From Xiphias gladius (Eukaryota > Chordata > Actinopteri > Istiophoriformes > Xiphiidae): DNA of 64,000 bases. The notes under the pieces were generated by a model, which worked only from the letters and a program-made list of their open reading frames with translations, had not been told where the DNA came from and searched no databases. Numbering within the stretch: position 1 is the first letter of the stretch; each line of letters begins with the position of its first letter. The stretch spans positions 22,536,706 to 22,600,705 of the forward strand of contig NC_053417.1 in assembly GCF_016859285.1 (NCBI RefSeq), written 5' to 3'. This document shows, piece by piece, positions 35,730-48,760 of this stretch. The position numbers and the translations under genes are program-made.

Positions 35730-37815
35730 GAAATATTTTTATACTGTATAATGTAATGCAGTATATGAAGTAATTCCATATGATGTCTGCTTGTTTGCCC
35801 AGGAACTGGTCACTTTATGATTGACTTATCATATTATTGACTATTATTGACAGACATTGTTATTTGCAGAATTGCTAACATCAGGTGGCTTTTACTGAGT
35901 AATTGTTTTCCATTACATGTAAGTATTAAAGGTGATTTTATAGTAAAGTTATCTACTGGTCTAGGGGCTATGGCTTGCTAATGAAATACAAATACTAATT
36001 GATAATGTTAACTCAGGTGATTCCTCTCCAGCTACAATGTGCACTGTTTTTGCAGTTTTCTTTTGGCTTTAAAATAAGTCAGTTAACATTCACAGCTATC
36101 TCTCGTCATTGCTGCAAGGTTAATATGTACTGTATCTATTTATGAACATTCATATATGCAGTGGACCTCTTTATATTCTATACACTCATTGTATTCCTGA
36201 CATAACTGCAAAGCTACTTGAAAGCTGCACATACTGTATGCAGGAATATTCATAAAGTGTCTATTATTCCTCTCCCCTCCTGCCCACTTTTTGCAATTGT
36301 ACTTTACTTCTGTTGTTCAAATCTGAGTTAATTCTGTTTCAGTTTCATTCATGAAGAGGTAAACACTTCATTTTATTTTTGGTGATCGAGGATACAACTT
36401 GCTCCTTGGAAACTTTAATCTGGAAGGAGGGTGAGTGGGGGCTGCGGTGTTGCTGGTGAGGTGAAGTGAAGCTAATGCAGAACTATTCATTTCTATCTCA
36501 TTCTCATGATTCCCCTGTGTAGTTTCATGGGAAGGTGTGCAGGAATACATTTCAAGCATTTACTGGAAAATTAGATAAACCAATCGAATCAAAATTCAGG
36601 GGAGAGGATGGGAGTTTAGAAGGTTGAATGGTGCTTTCTTCATTGGATCATGAGCAGCGTGCAAGGTACAGATATGCTATCAGCCTTCAAATTATCAATG
36701 GGAGAGAAGTACCTGGCAGTGCTTGAGAATTTACTTAGCAACTGTAGCAGAGAAAAAACAAGGTATTATTGAAAGAAATACAAAAAGGAAGTTATGATTG
36801 GAATATCCTCTTTATGATTGAAATGATCAGTGACATTTCTGTGATTTCTCATCTGTTAAAATGAGCTGATACTCCACTTTATAGTGAGTAAGTTTGCACA
36901 GGAAAATAGAAATGCTTCCAGGTAGTACATATTTACCTTGACTGTGTAACTGCTCCCTCAGCCATTGATGTCCCCACGTCTCTCAGGTGAGACGCATCCT
37001 CACAGAATTCCTCTCAGGTCTGCAGCAAGCCGCTATTGTCTGCTTGGTGCTCTTTTACGATGACCTCTATTTTGCTAGACATTTCGGTTAAGATTAAAAT
37101 CTTTTTAAAGAAGGACATCTCACACAGGAGGGGCTTTAGGCTTATATCCCTTTCAAGATCAAACAGAGTCAGCCTAATGTGTGGTTACGCTGGCATGAAG
37201 GTTGCAGGAGTTGAGATGTGCTAGAGAATTGGAATTTTACCAGTGCTGTATTCAAGATGGACTTATTGGTCTTTGGATCACTTTACAGCTCTGATTCAGG
37301 CTGTGTATCATTGTAAGATTCAAAGCAAGTCTATCATCCGTTGAGAAACTACCAGCTAAAGAAAGGAGCTGATATTATTTAGGCCAGACTTTTCTGCTAT
37401 TCAGTTTGAGTTTGCCCCTTAACTATGTATTTCTATAGCAGCTCTTGGGGGAATCTATTTTGAATGACAGCTTTTATGACTTGCCACTGGAGTCTTGCGA
37501 ACAAGACGGAGCAATATTTTCTCTGCCACGAGATGTTGGATTAGACCCATAAGTGTTATTGTAGACATAGACCTTGCTGACTTTTAACAAGTGGCTCAAA
37601 TGTGTTTCATTATAAAGCACTGACAAACAGAGAAAATTAGCCAATTTTGGAAAAGTGACTGTATTCATAGTCACTCAGTCTTAAAAAGCAGAGGCAAAGG
37701 AGTACAGCATGAAGCCTGGTTGAGGGAGGACGCTGGGCCTAAGCTGGTGTGACACCCACAGCCTTTAATGAACGGCACAACGCTCTGAGTACTGTGAGCT
37801 CCAACTCAGCTCATA

Positions 37816-37843
37816 GGGCGCTGCTTCTGAACTGGTGCTGAAC
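37816..37843 (-). promoter_or_regulatory. Candidate split RE1/NRSE (REST site)
   Basis: On the minus strand, a perfect left half-site TTCAGCACC (37842-37834) is followed after seven bases by AAGCAGCGCC (37826-37817), which matches 7 of 10 positions of the right half-site GGACAGCGCC. The gap is five bases longer than in the canonical site, within the spacing known for non-canonical REST sites. It lies in a locally GC-richer part of a neuronal gene's intron. Confidence 0.4.
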
Positions 37844-40800
37844 CAAAACAGACAAGAGAGCATCAGCTCAGGCCTCCACCAGCCTGCTACACATTTAATG
37901 CCCCTGTCGTCAGGAATAATCCTCTCTGCCTCACGCCACCGCCAACAGCAGCACAGCATGGTGCCTACATCCAATATGCCGCCGCCCAGGACGGAGCAGG
38001 AGCACCAATAGAAACGCATAGCGGACTCACTGGGCAGCGGGGGTAACAGGCAGGGAAGAAGTGATCAAAAATCGCAACAAATTAAATTAACGGTGTGATG
38101 GGATAAACCTTAGAGACTGTCGGTTACGGTGTAAGATAGGTGCTATAAAGACAAGCCCGACTGGATGCAGTGCAGTGTAATCCTTCACTCCTTAGCGCTC
38201 CCTAAAACATAATTTGTGTTAACCTGCTCCATGCCACTGTGGCACCTTGAATCCTACTGCTACGATTTTACATAACAAAACAATACTTTGAATACGATAA
38301 CAGAGCGGAAGATGAATACTTTTTAATTAATTCATCTGTTTTTTGAAAACATTAATTTCTCTTTTACTGTTTTTTTTTTTTTTTACTAAAATTTTTTAAT
38401 TTAAAATATGAAAGGATAACAATGGCTCTGCAGCTCACATGTGTGTAATAGAGGTCTTTTACAATGAAAGGGTCATTCTTGACTGCTAATAAACAGTCCC
38501 TAATTTCTGTTCACTGTGGTATCTCTATGCTAAGATCCTGCATTTCTCAGTCCAGCAGTATTCTGTTAAACTAAATTAAATTTATTGAAATTAGTTCGGG
38601 GAGTGTGTCAGGTTTTAGACCAAAAAAAAAAGCTTCACTATTGACTTTATTAACTGTGATATGTGTAGGCTGGTCAGCTGAACATGTTCCAATTTTTGTG
38701 CATGTTTATTGTTCAAACCTATCGTGCTATCACCAGCAAATGGTAAAAAAAAAACAAAAACAAATTCACATGACTTAGCATTTAAAAAAAAAAAAATGTA
38801 TATAAATCTTTTGAGCCATGTTCTCTTCTGACTGTGTCTCCCCCAACTGTGACTTGCAACAAGGTTTCCCCCAAGAAAGTGGTTAGCAGAGGTGGTAAGT
38901 GCTGCCCTGTGTCTAATCACACCCATTAATGATATGAGTCCAGCCGGTCAATACAAACTTTAAATAGTGAAGTGCTGTTCTGTTTACTGCAAAGCAAGCA
39001 TACGATGCCGGGCTAAATTAGACAACTCATCTTGCTATTAATCCAGTTACTAGATGACAGTTTAAACAATTGGCAACTTATTAAATAAATTGCCTTTGCT
39101 GCTCAGTTTCCCTTATTAGGCCTAATATTGTATTACATAAAAACACAATAATTTCTTTCAGGCGAGGCGCGGCGCCTCCACTACAAAACACTGCAGGGAA
39201 CCTGGTGCAGCCTCCTTCATTTGGTGTGTATGTTATTACATAGACACACCTCAGGTTGTAGTGAGCATGCCTGCATGTATTCATAGCACTGTATTCAATA
39301 CCAGCTCAGCCTTTTCACAAACAACACAAATTAGAGTTTGTGGGGAGTGCACTGCAGGCCTAAGACTTTGGTTTGAAACTCCTGGTGCTAAAGCTGAAGT
39401 ATCCCCTTGGAATATCCTGACCTCATTAAAACACCAGCTGGATAAAAGCTTTCTCCTATGGATTAGTACGACTTGTATTAGAGAGATCTGACTACCCCGG
39501 TCAAATTACCAGGTACTATAAATTTGACTCTTTATTGCCAGTCCTGATGCATTTTTGTCATTACACTGCCAACCCTGGAATGTCAGTGTTGTTTTTATGG
39601 ACGTCAGTGCTCAGAGAATTCACCTAATCGAACACAAGGTCATGCTTGATTAAATGTTTATCTTCATTTGAGCTCCTTGCCATGCATGGTTTTCTCTGTG
39701 GAGAGTAATTAAAATGACTCCCACCAACTGCAAATGTTTACAGAAATGTTCATTAGCTTCTCTGGAGCTGTCATTGGAAATTAAAGGTCATGTTCATCCA
39801 TCTATCTGTTTGTTTGTTTATCTGTTGTTGTTTTTATTTTTTATTTTCTGGGATAGATTCACACAATGTTTTTTCAGTAACAGGTACTGAGAACTTGCCA
39901 CTGACTAGAGTAGGTACAGTGCATCCTGAGGGGATCTCTTTCAACCAAGGTTCGGGTTTTATTTACCGTATATCAACTCTTCATTGAACCACTCAGTTGA
40001 GGTTTAGATGGCAAAGTGCCTGCACAATTTATTCTAGCTGCTCAGAGAGCACAGTTATTCAGCCACAGTCTTGCAGTATGACAACTTTTCACTATTTCTT
40101 TTCAAAGTGTTTTTAATAGGAACAACCAGGCTAGTTTATGCCTATGTAGAGTCTGTGTGGAATGATCATATGCTTTCATCTAATGTAGTTTCCACTCAAT
40201 TACGGTTTACTAAATATATTTCATGGTGCTTTTTTTCATCACTTTTTGGCTCTTGAAAGTAGAAAACAGGAAGATAAGGAATTGGTAGAGTTTCTTTGGA
40301 TGGCTGACTTCATAGTAACTTCCTGTGAGCTTGATAGCTTTAGTGATTGCTAGCGTTGTAGCTTACTGTGAAGTGTCAATTGTGAGGCTACGGTGTAGTG
40401 AGGCAGTTGTAATAGGAACCCACCAGTCAGGTCATTGAGGGAGTCCTGCATGCTATAGGGACTCTTTGCTTTTTCCTCTGGATGCGCACATCAAGGCAGG
40501 GGTCCTCAGTATCCTCTGAGGGCAGGGGTATCCACTCAAAATTGCATGACCTCTATTGTAGCAGATACAGGTCACCCCACCTCCTGTGGGAAGCCTCTAA
40601 ATTGAACCCAGCTTGTGTCTTTGATTTCATTCCAGCTCTCTCTTCCTCTGGTTTCCCTCCTTTACTCTTATCTTCTGTCTCACTTTTCCCTCATGTGTTC
40701 ACTGAGCTGCAAAGCTATTCAGGTATAGACGGAAAGATGTCTGCCTTTCCCTCTGAATTGCTGGGTCAGGATTTTTCTGTGCGGAACCATTTTGTAATGG

Positions 40801-42337
40801 AGTTTAACTTTATTTACTAGATAAAAGAAAATGAGTTCTGCACTTGATGTATGTATTCTATGCTTCAATAAACTACTGTATTGTTCCTTATATAGTAGAT
40901 GTTCATATGAGTGAATACCTCTATTCTGCCAGCCATGAATGGGATTGAATGGCAGGAGTATTATCATATTTACTACCATGATCCGGTCGCTAATCTAAGT
41001 AGCGTCTTGGAACTTTTAGGTGCATATTTGCAAACTGATATGTCTTTTTAACCCAATCTTTTTCTACAATATAGTACCTTTTTCCAGTGGTGGCACTGGA
41101 GCTAGTAAACATGTCTAAGCTTGTCACCATGTGGAGAGGCTGCCCATAAAAATAACATTTTGAGGCGACAATGTTATTTGACTTTCATTTACCTGGGGTA
41201 GTGATTCAGTGGCGTAAGGACAAAAAATTTCTTGACCTAGGAAAGTATGTCTTCTCTTTAGAATTTAGAAGAGCTATTCATTTAGTTGAGCTTTGTTCAT
41301 TCTTTAAATAAATTCCTTAAATTTCTCACATATTAAGGTATTCTGAAAAAACGTGTGTGAAAAGAATATAACTTGTCAGATTTTTTTTAATATCTCCAGC
41401 GGCAATTAACTGATAGGAAATTTACAACAAGCAGTCTCTAACCATTTAAATAGATGGGAAATTATAGCAAATTGTTCAAAATGGAAACAAAAGGAAACCA
41501 AACTGGAACTTTGAGGAAAATCTGCTGCTCACAGAGGAGGCAGAGAAAACATATAATATAAGGGAAATTTAGTACCACAAGAGTGCCACAACAGTTACAA
41601 GAGTAGGCAAAAAAAGATACATGGAAAGAGATTTTAAACAAAATTAATGCCAGCTTTATTCTTGTAATATGTACCCTGTGGAATACAAAAAAGTGCTTTA
41701 ACATCCTGTCAGAAGTGTGTCAGGAGATTGAAGCTTACAAGAAGGCCGCTCCTGCAACTGGTAAGCTATAAAATTACTCTATTCTGAATTATGCATATTA
41801 CTTTGGATAACGTATTGTTCATGGCCAGTGCTATATTGTTCAGCGAGTGTGCATAATGCTTTGGGACCACTGCCTGTACTATCAAATTTTTCAGACATCA
41901 TATCTTAGAAAACGATGTGAGACAAGAACAGGATGAAGTTTGATGTTCTGCTGTGTACTGAAGGTAAAGAAGTCTACGTAGGGAATAAAGTTTTCTACAA
42001 CAATTGAACAAGTTCCATACTGTAGGTACAACAGATGGCACACTGTTGTGGCAATGGTTCTGTGTTTGCGATAGAATCATAGAGTGACTGTGCTGTACTG
42101 AGAGTAATAATAGATGACATTAACCCCTCACCAGTCTTCCTTCTATTTGGCAGTTTTGTTTCCTGTACTTAAGAGCTTTCCACCTCCTTATCAGCCAGAC
42201 AACTCTTCACACGCAGTGCTGTAAGTGCAGGAAAAACCTGCTTTGCTTTTATAGGTGACACGTATAATTCTACCATTTGTTGGTGAAGGTGTTTGTAAAC
42301 ATTGACACCACACATTTGCAGAGATGTGTAAAAATTA

Positions 42338-42344
<7 letters not shown>

Positions 42345-42412
<68 letters not shown>
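42345..42412. repeat. (AC)n microsatellite
   Basis: About 34 uninterrupted AC units preceded by a short ACACATACACAC lead. Typical fish dinucleotide repeat. Confidence 0.95.
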
Positions 42413-42415
<3 letters not shown>

Positions 42416-42716
42416 GTAATTCCCATGTTCATTACTGGAGCTACTGCATGTTCTAGTAGTACATACTGTAAGGACAAGTAATAATTATCAATCCAGTCAA
42501 ATCTGCTATACTAAGATTTTGTCACATTTAAGATTAATTTTCTGTTTTTTTTGTATTTAACCTCAAACAGAAGTAATAAGTAATTTTCTGTAGTGGTTGT
42601 CTGAAACATGTCATCAGTTCAAATCAAATCTATATGCAATCCTCAAAAAATATATTAGAGGTCATCAAGTGTCAATGTGATAAAACAATGTTAAGTATGT
42701 TTTTTGGAGCTGTTAA

Positions 42717-42998
42717 AGGGAAAATGTGTAAGAATGGGCCAGCTGCCTAATTCATACTCCAAACAAATAGGCGGTAGCATATAAGAAAGTCAGGGTGTCC
42801 ACCCCTATCATAGAAAACAAGGAAATGTGGGCTGGGGCTAGCTGGGGCCAGCCTGTTAGCATGTTATCTTCATTAGATATCTCTGCAACACGCTACATAA
42901 ACGTCTTTGACATAATGTCGTTATTCCTTTACATTATGTTGATAATCTTGGTTAATTTTCGAAAAAATTTTAAGCTAAAATGCTTACATATGGTCTCT
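42717..42998. mobile_element. TTAA-flanked MITE (282 bp)
   Basis: Termini AGGGAAAATGTGTAAGAA (left) and, reverse complemented, AGAGACCATATGTAAGCA (right) are inverted copies. The element is flanked by TTAA on both sides (42713-42716 and 42999-43002), the target of piggyBac and some Kolobok elements. There is no transposase. Confidence 0.7.
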
Positions 42999-45900
42999 TT
43001 AAAGAGGGCCTGGGATCTTAAGCCCTAGTATTAATATATATATTTGCTAGTATTTGTAATGATCTACCAGAACGTAATTTTTATATGCATATGTTTCAGT
43101 GGTATACTGTACAGACAACTCATTATTAATTAAACTAGAAGGAGACCATACATAAATAAAGATGAAAACTTGTGAGCACTTGAATTGAATGTCATACACT
43201 GCAGAGTCTACTCTGATTTACTTTAAGACGGATATAATTTTCCATAAAACACAATTAAAATCAAATGCTTCACCTTAAAAATTGAAGGTTATTATCACTG
43301 AATTTTAATACTACTAAAACTAAGAATCTACCTAGACTTTCCAAGTCAGTATTAACCATCATAATCCATTCCAATATTTCTTCACACATCTAAAAGCAAG
43401 CTCTCTACATAGCCTCCCTCTGATTGTCAAAAATATTTTTCTAAGCCTTAGTTATATGGCAGACAAAGCTAATTATTAACCTTATATAGATGTTTAGAGA
43501 ATTAATGTTTGTTTTCTACTTTGTATCATGTGGGCTAATGCATTAATTATTGATTGATATTTCAGACTAAAGTCAACAAATAGTAACATGATTACTTGAT
43601 GTGGCTGAATTTTAAAGATCAGATCAGGATCAGAGAGTTTCCACAAAGCATTGTGTTGAGTATTGTGACATTTTTGTTTTTAAGAAAATAAGCAGTATAT
43701 TCTTTGTTGCAAATCAATAGTTTAATAGTAATCCATAGCTGTAGTAAACTCATGACAATTTATGCACAGTGTAAGATTTGAATCAACACCTCTGACAGTC
43801 TTTATAAGCTTTCTGATAGGGTTACAGTAGCTAGCACTGTACTTATTTCAAGGCTATAGTTTTTGATTGCATTATACTGTATCGTATGATGTCCCTGGTA
43901 TTTCGTCCATGCCCTGTATTTACTGAGTGGACTGCATATACGTTTTAAGCACACCACATCCCTTCTTTATAGTTCCGATGGAGTACGTCCATCTGAATAA
44001 AATACTATCTTGGTTGAATGGAAATCTACAATAAGATTGTGCCTTTGCTGGGCTGAGCTTGGGCTGAGTTCATATTTGGGAGGCCTGTGCTTTCAGTTGT
44101 ATTTTTGTTGTCCGTTTTTAGATGTTCTAAGTTGTTTCATAACGCTTCATGTAGCTTAGTATTTGTTTGGCTCTACTGCTTTGTACTTCACCAAGGTTAA
44201 ACAACAGCGCTGGCCGGCAGAAGAACACCATGTATCTTTTTATTTTTGTTGAGAGAGTGAAAGCAGGGAGAAAGGCTACTTCAGCTATTCCCTAGAGGAA
44301 ACAGGATCTGTATTTAGAGTATCAAAGGAGCACATCATTTCCAAGCTACAAAATATAACATATTAGGATGGAGTTTAAGTTGGAAGATACTTCATCTGAG
44401 ACCGGATGGAGGAGGCTGCTCTAACACAGAGTGAAAGTTTCACAGACGTTCTCCAGGAAATCCCATTGACTGTTCTTTGGACTCAGTAGGAGTCCTGGCA
44501 TTTGGTTAATCAGTGTAAGGCCGCATGGGTTCTTCTGATTCATGGCATCCTTCCTGCTTACCTTACTCACTTCTTTGGTCCATCTCTCTCTATCTCGGTC
44601 TCTCTTTTGCTGTCTCTTTTGTTGTGTGTTGGTCTTTGATCTCTAAAGGTCCTTGAGAATGAAGAGCCAGCAACAACAGCAGGCTGGGATTCTCTGTGGG
44701 CCTGTTTGGATCCCAGCCCATCATGCCCTTTTCTATCTGATGGACGGCTCCAGGCATGGCAGTGCCTCTATAGCCCTGCTGTATTAGGCCTTCATCTGAT
44801 TAAACCCTCTCTCATTGTCAAAGGCGGGCAACTAGAACTAGGGCTATCATCGACCTTGTTTGTAAGCAGCAGGGATGGTCTTAAAATGCAGGCATTTTCT
44901 TGCATTTATCCATTCTTTAATGTCTTTAATTATCATTTTTTGCTAAACAAAAGAGGTTGTTAAGCTGAAGGTTGCAGTGCTTCTTAGTTTTGGAAACCTG
45001 TGTTTAATGGAGTCACACACGGTCAATCTTATATTTTTATTTTTATCTCTGCATATGTTAAGCATTTATAAATTTTGCAGATGAGGAACCTGAGCATTTG
45101 GCAGGTTGACATTACTTTGGATGCACAGCTGACTGGGCTGTCATTTTTTCTTGTATCAAACCTGGCTATTCTAGAAGCTTGGGTGACTAAATAACAAGGT
45201 TTTGGCATCAAATCAGAGATCTTCATGAGTCGAGTCTCAAATCTTCAAATAAGAATCTGAATCAGTTCTTATTTCTAGAAATTTCTCTGTAGAAAATTGT
45301 ATTCTAATCATTTTTAAACACAATTCCCTTGTAATAAAGTGAAATACAAAATCAGCAACCTTAAAATTTTAAAACTGAACACGTCTGCACCTGCAGGTCT
45401 ACAAATTCGAAATTCTTTTATATATAATTTAAGGGTTTACCTTTTTTATCAATGGTATGTTCGAAATATGTCTTACTTTGTAACATTAGTCCAGCATAGG
45501 TCACCCTGACCTTTTGGGTAACATATTTGTATTTCAGTGAATCACAGTACCAAAGGTTATTCCCCATAAGTTCATTGTTTTTTTCTTATCAAAGCTGCCC
45601 ATTCGGGCAGCTCGTAGGATCCTGGTCCAGCAGGATTCAGACATCCTTTTGGTTGGGTGTCCTTGAGGCCTTTGTTCATCTGGGCAGTATGTGAAGTCCC
45701 TTTTCTCTTTGAGATGTTTACACATCAATAAAACTGGCTGAATTTGAAAAATAAAGCTGACAAGGACATAATGATCCATCCCACAGGTCCTAGATCCAGG
45801 ACTGAGCATGTTCTTAAGCAAGGATAAAGTTGCAGAATAAGGCATCTCTCAGTAGGTTTGTCTTCTAACGCCTGCTTACAGTGAAAGGTCATTTATTCTG

Positions 45901-46419
45901 TTAGTTTTCAACAGTCCTTTCTTCTTTGTAGTTACACATATAACAGGAATGACAGAATCCACCTTGTGTCTTCTTCTGTTTTTTTCTCACCTGAATGTCT
46001 TAAAGTTAGCTTTTCTGCTGCAGTCTCTCAAATCCCGAGCCAAGAAATTATTTCCAAAATAAGTGTACATCCAATAAAAGTTGAGGACAAAATAGTTTTG
46101 CAGTGAATTATTATATACGTTGAAGAAAGTGGACAGTGAAATGATAAGTGACAGCAGAGTGAGGTGTTTATTTTATTGCTCAGCTCTCCCCTTTCATTAT
46201 ATTCTGTACTTGGGCATTTAATGTGAGTAATCTATGCACCTTATTTGAAAAATATCTCTGGCAGGTTAAGTTTATGGAGTCGCTGCAGCGGAGTTGATTT
46301 TGAGTTACTTAGTAGCAGGTACTACAAAGTGGAGCAATAGTGCAAATTGTAGAACATGATTTTTGCTGCCTCTGTGGCTACATTAAGAGTAAAGTGGGAA
46401 AGAATTGGAACAGTCTTAA

Positions 46420-46872
46420 AGTTGCTATATGTACTTCTTTCCTATCGCTACATACCCAACATCAGCATTAATGGCTCTTTACTTACCAGTCTAGAAGAAA
46501 GGTTGCGAGTTCAGCATTAAACTTCATTCTTTTACTCACCGAGAGCTGTCTCCAGTGGTGAAAATCAGCGCCAGTGTTTACTTTGGTTTTGCTTCTATTT
46601 CTATCAATTCCTTTTTGCTACTGAAGTTAGCATGCTAACCAGCTTGCCCTGGCCCGTCCCGTCTCATATGACCACTTTAGGATAGTGAATCAATGTGGTG
46701 TCCAGTCTGACCTCAGTCCAACATGAGAGAATGAAGAAGTAGTGCTGCCCAGAGGGTGTATTCTAACCTCTTGTCTTGTAAATGCAATAATGGATGAAGC
46801 TCTTGGTAAGTAAATAGCTGTTAATGCTAGTGTTGGTTATGTAGCAAAAGCAAAAACTTACATGTAGCACCT
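46420..46872. mobile_element. TTAA-flanked MITE with long inverted repeats (453 bp)
   Basis: Left end AGTTGCTATATGTACTTCTT and, reverse complemented, right end AGGTGCTACATGTAAGTTTT begin inverted repeats that stay similar for about 75-80 bases, through the shared GCTACATA-CCAACA-CAGCATTAA and TTTACTTACCA motifs. TTAA flanks both ends (46416-46419 and 46873-46876). A foldback-type non-autonomous element; no transposase. Confidence 0.8.
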
Positions 46873-48661
46873 TTAAAAAGATGGCATAAAACTTTCAATT
46901 GATATGAAAGATTTTTAATTAAAAAACTTACATTGACACGATTTTTACACTAAATATTTCCAGTGCAGTACTTCAAGATATGCAGCTTTTTTAATCCCCT
47001 ATATTTTGCAGCTTGTAAAGCACTGAACCTGAAGCTTATTTGAATGAATGTACATTACAGATAGCCAATGTGTCTGACACAGCACTTTGACTTGTACGTG
47101 CTTAGCTGTAGCTTTTCGTACCTTCTCTGACCACTGAAAATATGAGCTGCTTCTTCATCTTTTTATCTTTTCCTTTTATACTGTAGGTTTGTCTTTGGCA
47201 TAAATAAATTTCCTGCCTCCATTTTAGAGACAGTTTGTGGATCAGAAGAGTTGTAGCGTTATAATAGTTGTAGCTTTATTGAGTGATGGAGGATTGTTGT
47301 TTGACCCCTTCACACTGATTGGTGTTGATTTTTGGTGAAAGACAGCAGTGTTTGCTCTGCAGCTTGAGCCTAAAAGGTTGAAGTGTCAACACAGTGTCTT
47401 TCTAAAGTCCATAATAACCTGTCCTCCTTCCCTTCCCTTTCTTGTACTCCCCCAGCCTGTCCTTTAGCAGAACCTTGAAGCACCATTGAAATTCTGCACT
47501 GCCTTTTGAAATCTCTGTTGATGAGGCAACATGGACCCACAGTGGCTCTGCTGTTCTCCCACAGCAGGATATTTTTCAAAGTCATGTTTATATACTATAA
47601 GTATAAAGGAGTGAAAGTGCTTTGATGGTATCTAACAATGAAAATGCTAAGAAATCTCCTCTGGACTGGAGGCACAAATGCTTCAGCTCGGCTGTGATTC
47701 TCCCATGACATGTTCACTTTTTTCAATACGACAAGCTGGCAAACTGTTTTTTCTGTTTTACACGTGGTGACTCTAGGGTTATATTACGTGAAACCAACGA
47801 TGTGTGATGCTCAAATTTATAATGGTAAAGTAGGCTAAGATATACTTGAGCATTTATGTCTGATATGAATGTTTATACGTAATTATTTTGCAGTATCATT
47901 CAGGTTGAGTGGCAATACTTAGCTCCAATGCAGAAAAGTACACAAAAGTTGGTGGGAGCAGGTTGGGGTGGATGTATAGGGGCACAGCATGCTGTCATTG
48001 CTTTAATATTTGTACTTGCCAACTGCTTTACTGAATGCATACATATGTTCATGTAGTTCACTAGGATTTACAATACAACAACAACACACTTTCATCAATT
48101 GAGTATTTTTCCTTTACCATGAATTTGGTCCTATTCAAATTGGAAGACAGTTTCCTCTGCTGGTTGACTGAGAAGTGATTGATGTTTACGTTTATTCCCT
48201 TGTGACAATTTTTATGATCCTTTATACATGTCTACAGACTTAAAAAAATTAAGTCTGTATTTTGCTGCTTTACGGCTATCTTTAAGAGACGATTGTGCTT
48301 TAGTATAAAGTCAGCTGCACACAAATCTTCATTAAATGCCGGTTGATGAACCATTAATCCATTCAAGCACTATTTTATTTCCATTTATCCTTGTCTACCC
48401 ACACAGTACAGCAAACAAAGAGAGAAAACTCCCTCCTGAGTATTTTTTGACCAAAAACAATCTCATTGTACAACTCTGATGTCTGATGATAAAGGGTTTT
48501 ATTTTGTAGACACAGCTCTTTCTATTCTTCTCCGTGTCCAGTCACTCGTGTGACCTTTAAGAAGACCATCTACTGTATTGAGTTTCTAAGTATCGTTTAG
48601 GGTATGTGAATTGATCATAAGAGGAAGAGATATGTTCCAGTAAGACTTTCCACCGTGCGTC

Positions 48662-48684
48662 TATGTGTATGTGTGTATGTGTAT

Positions 48685-48760
<76 letters not shown>
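48662..48760. repeat. (TG)n microsatellite with TATG lead
   Basis: A compound TGTGTATG segment (48662-48690) runs into about 34 uninterrupted TG units. Confidence 0.95.

Noticed and set aside
45534-45845. Minus-strand open frame of 103 codons
   Set aside because: No family resemblance; the local AGCTGCCC-ATTC-GGGCAGCT hairpin (about 45593-45612) is too short to call an RNA gene.
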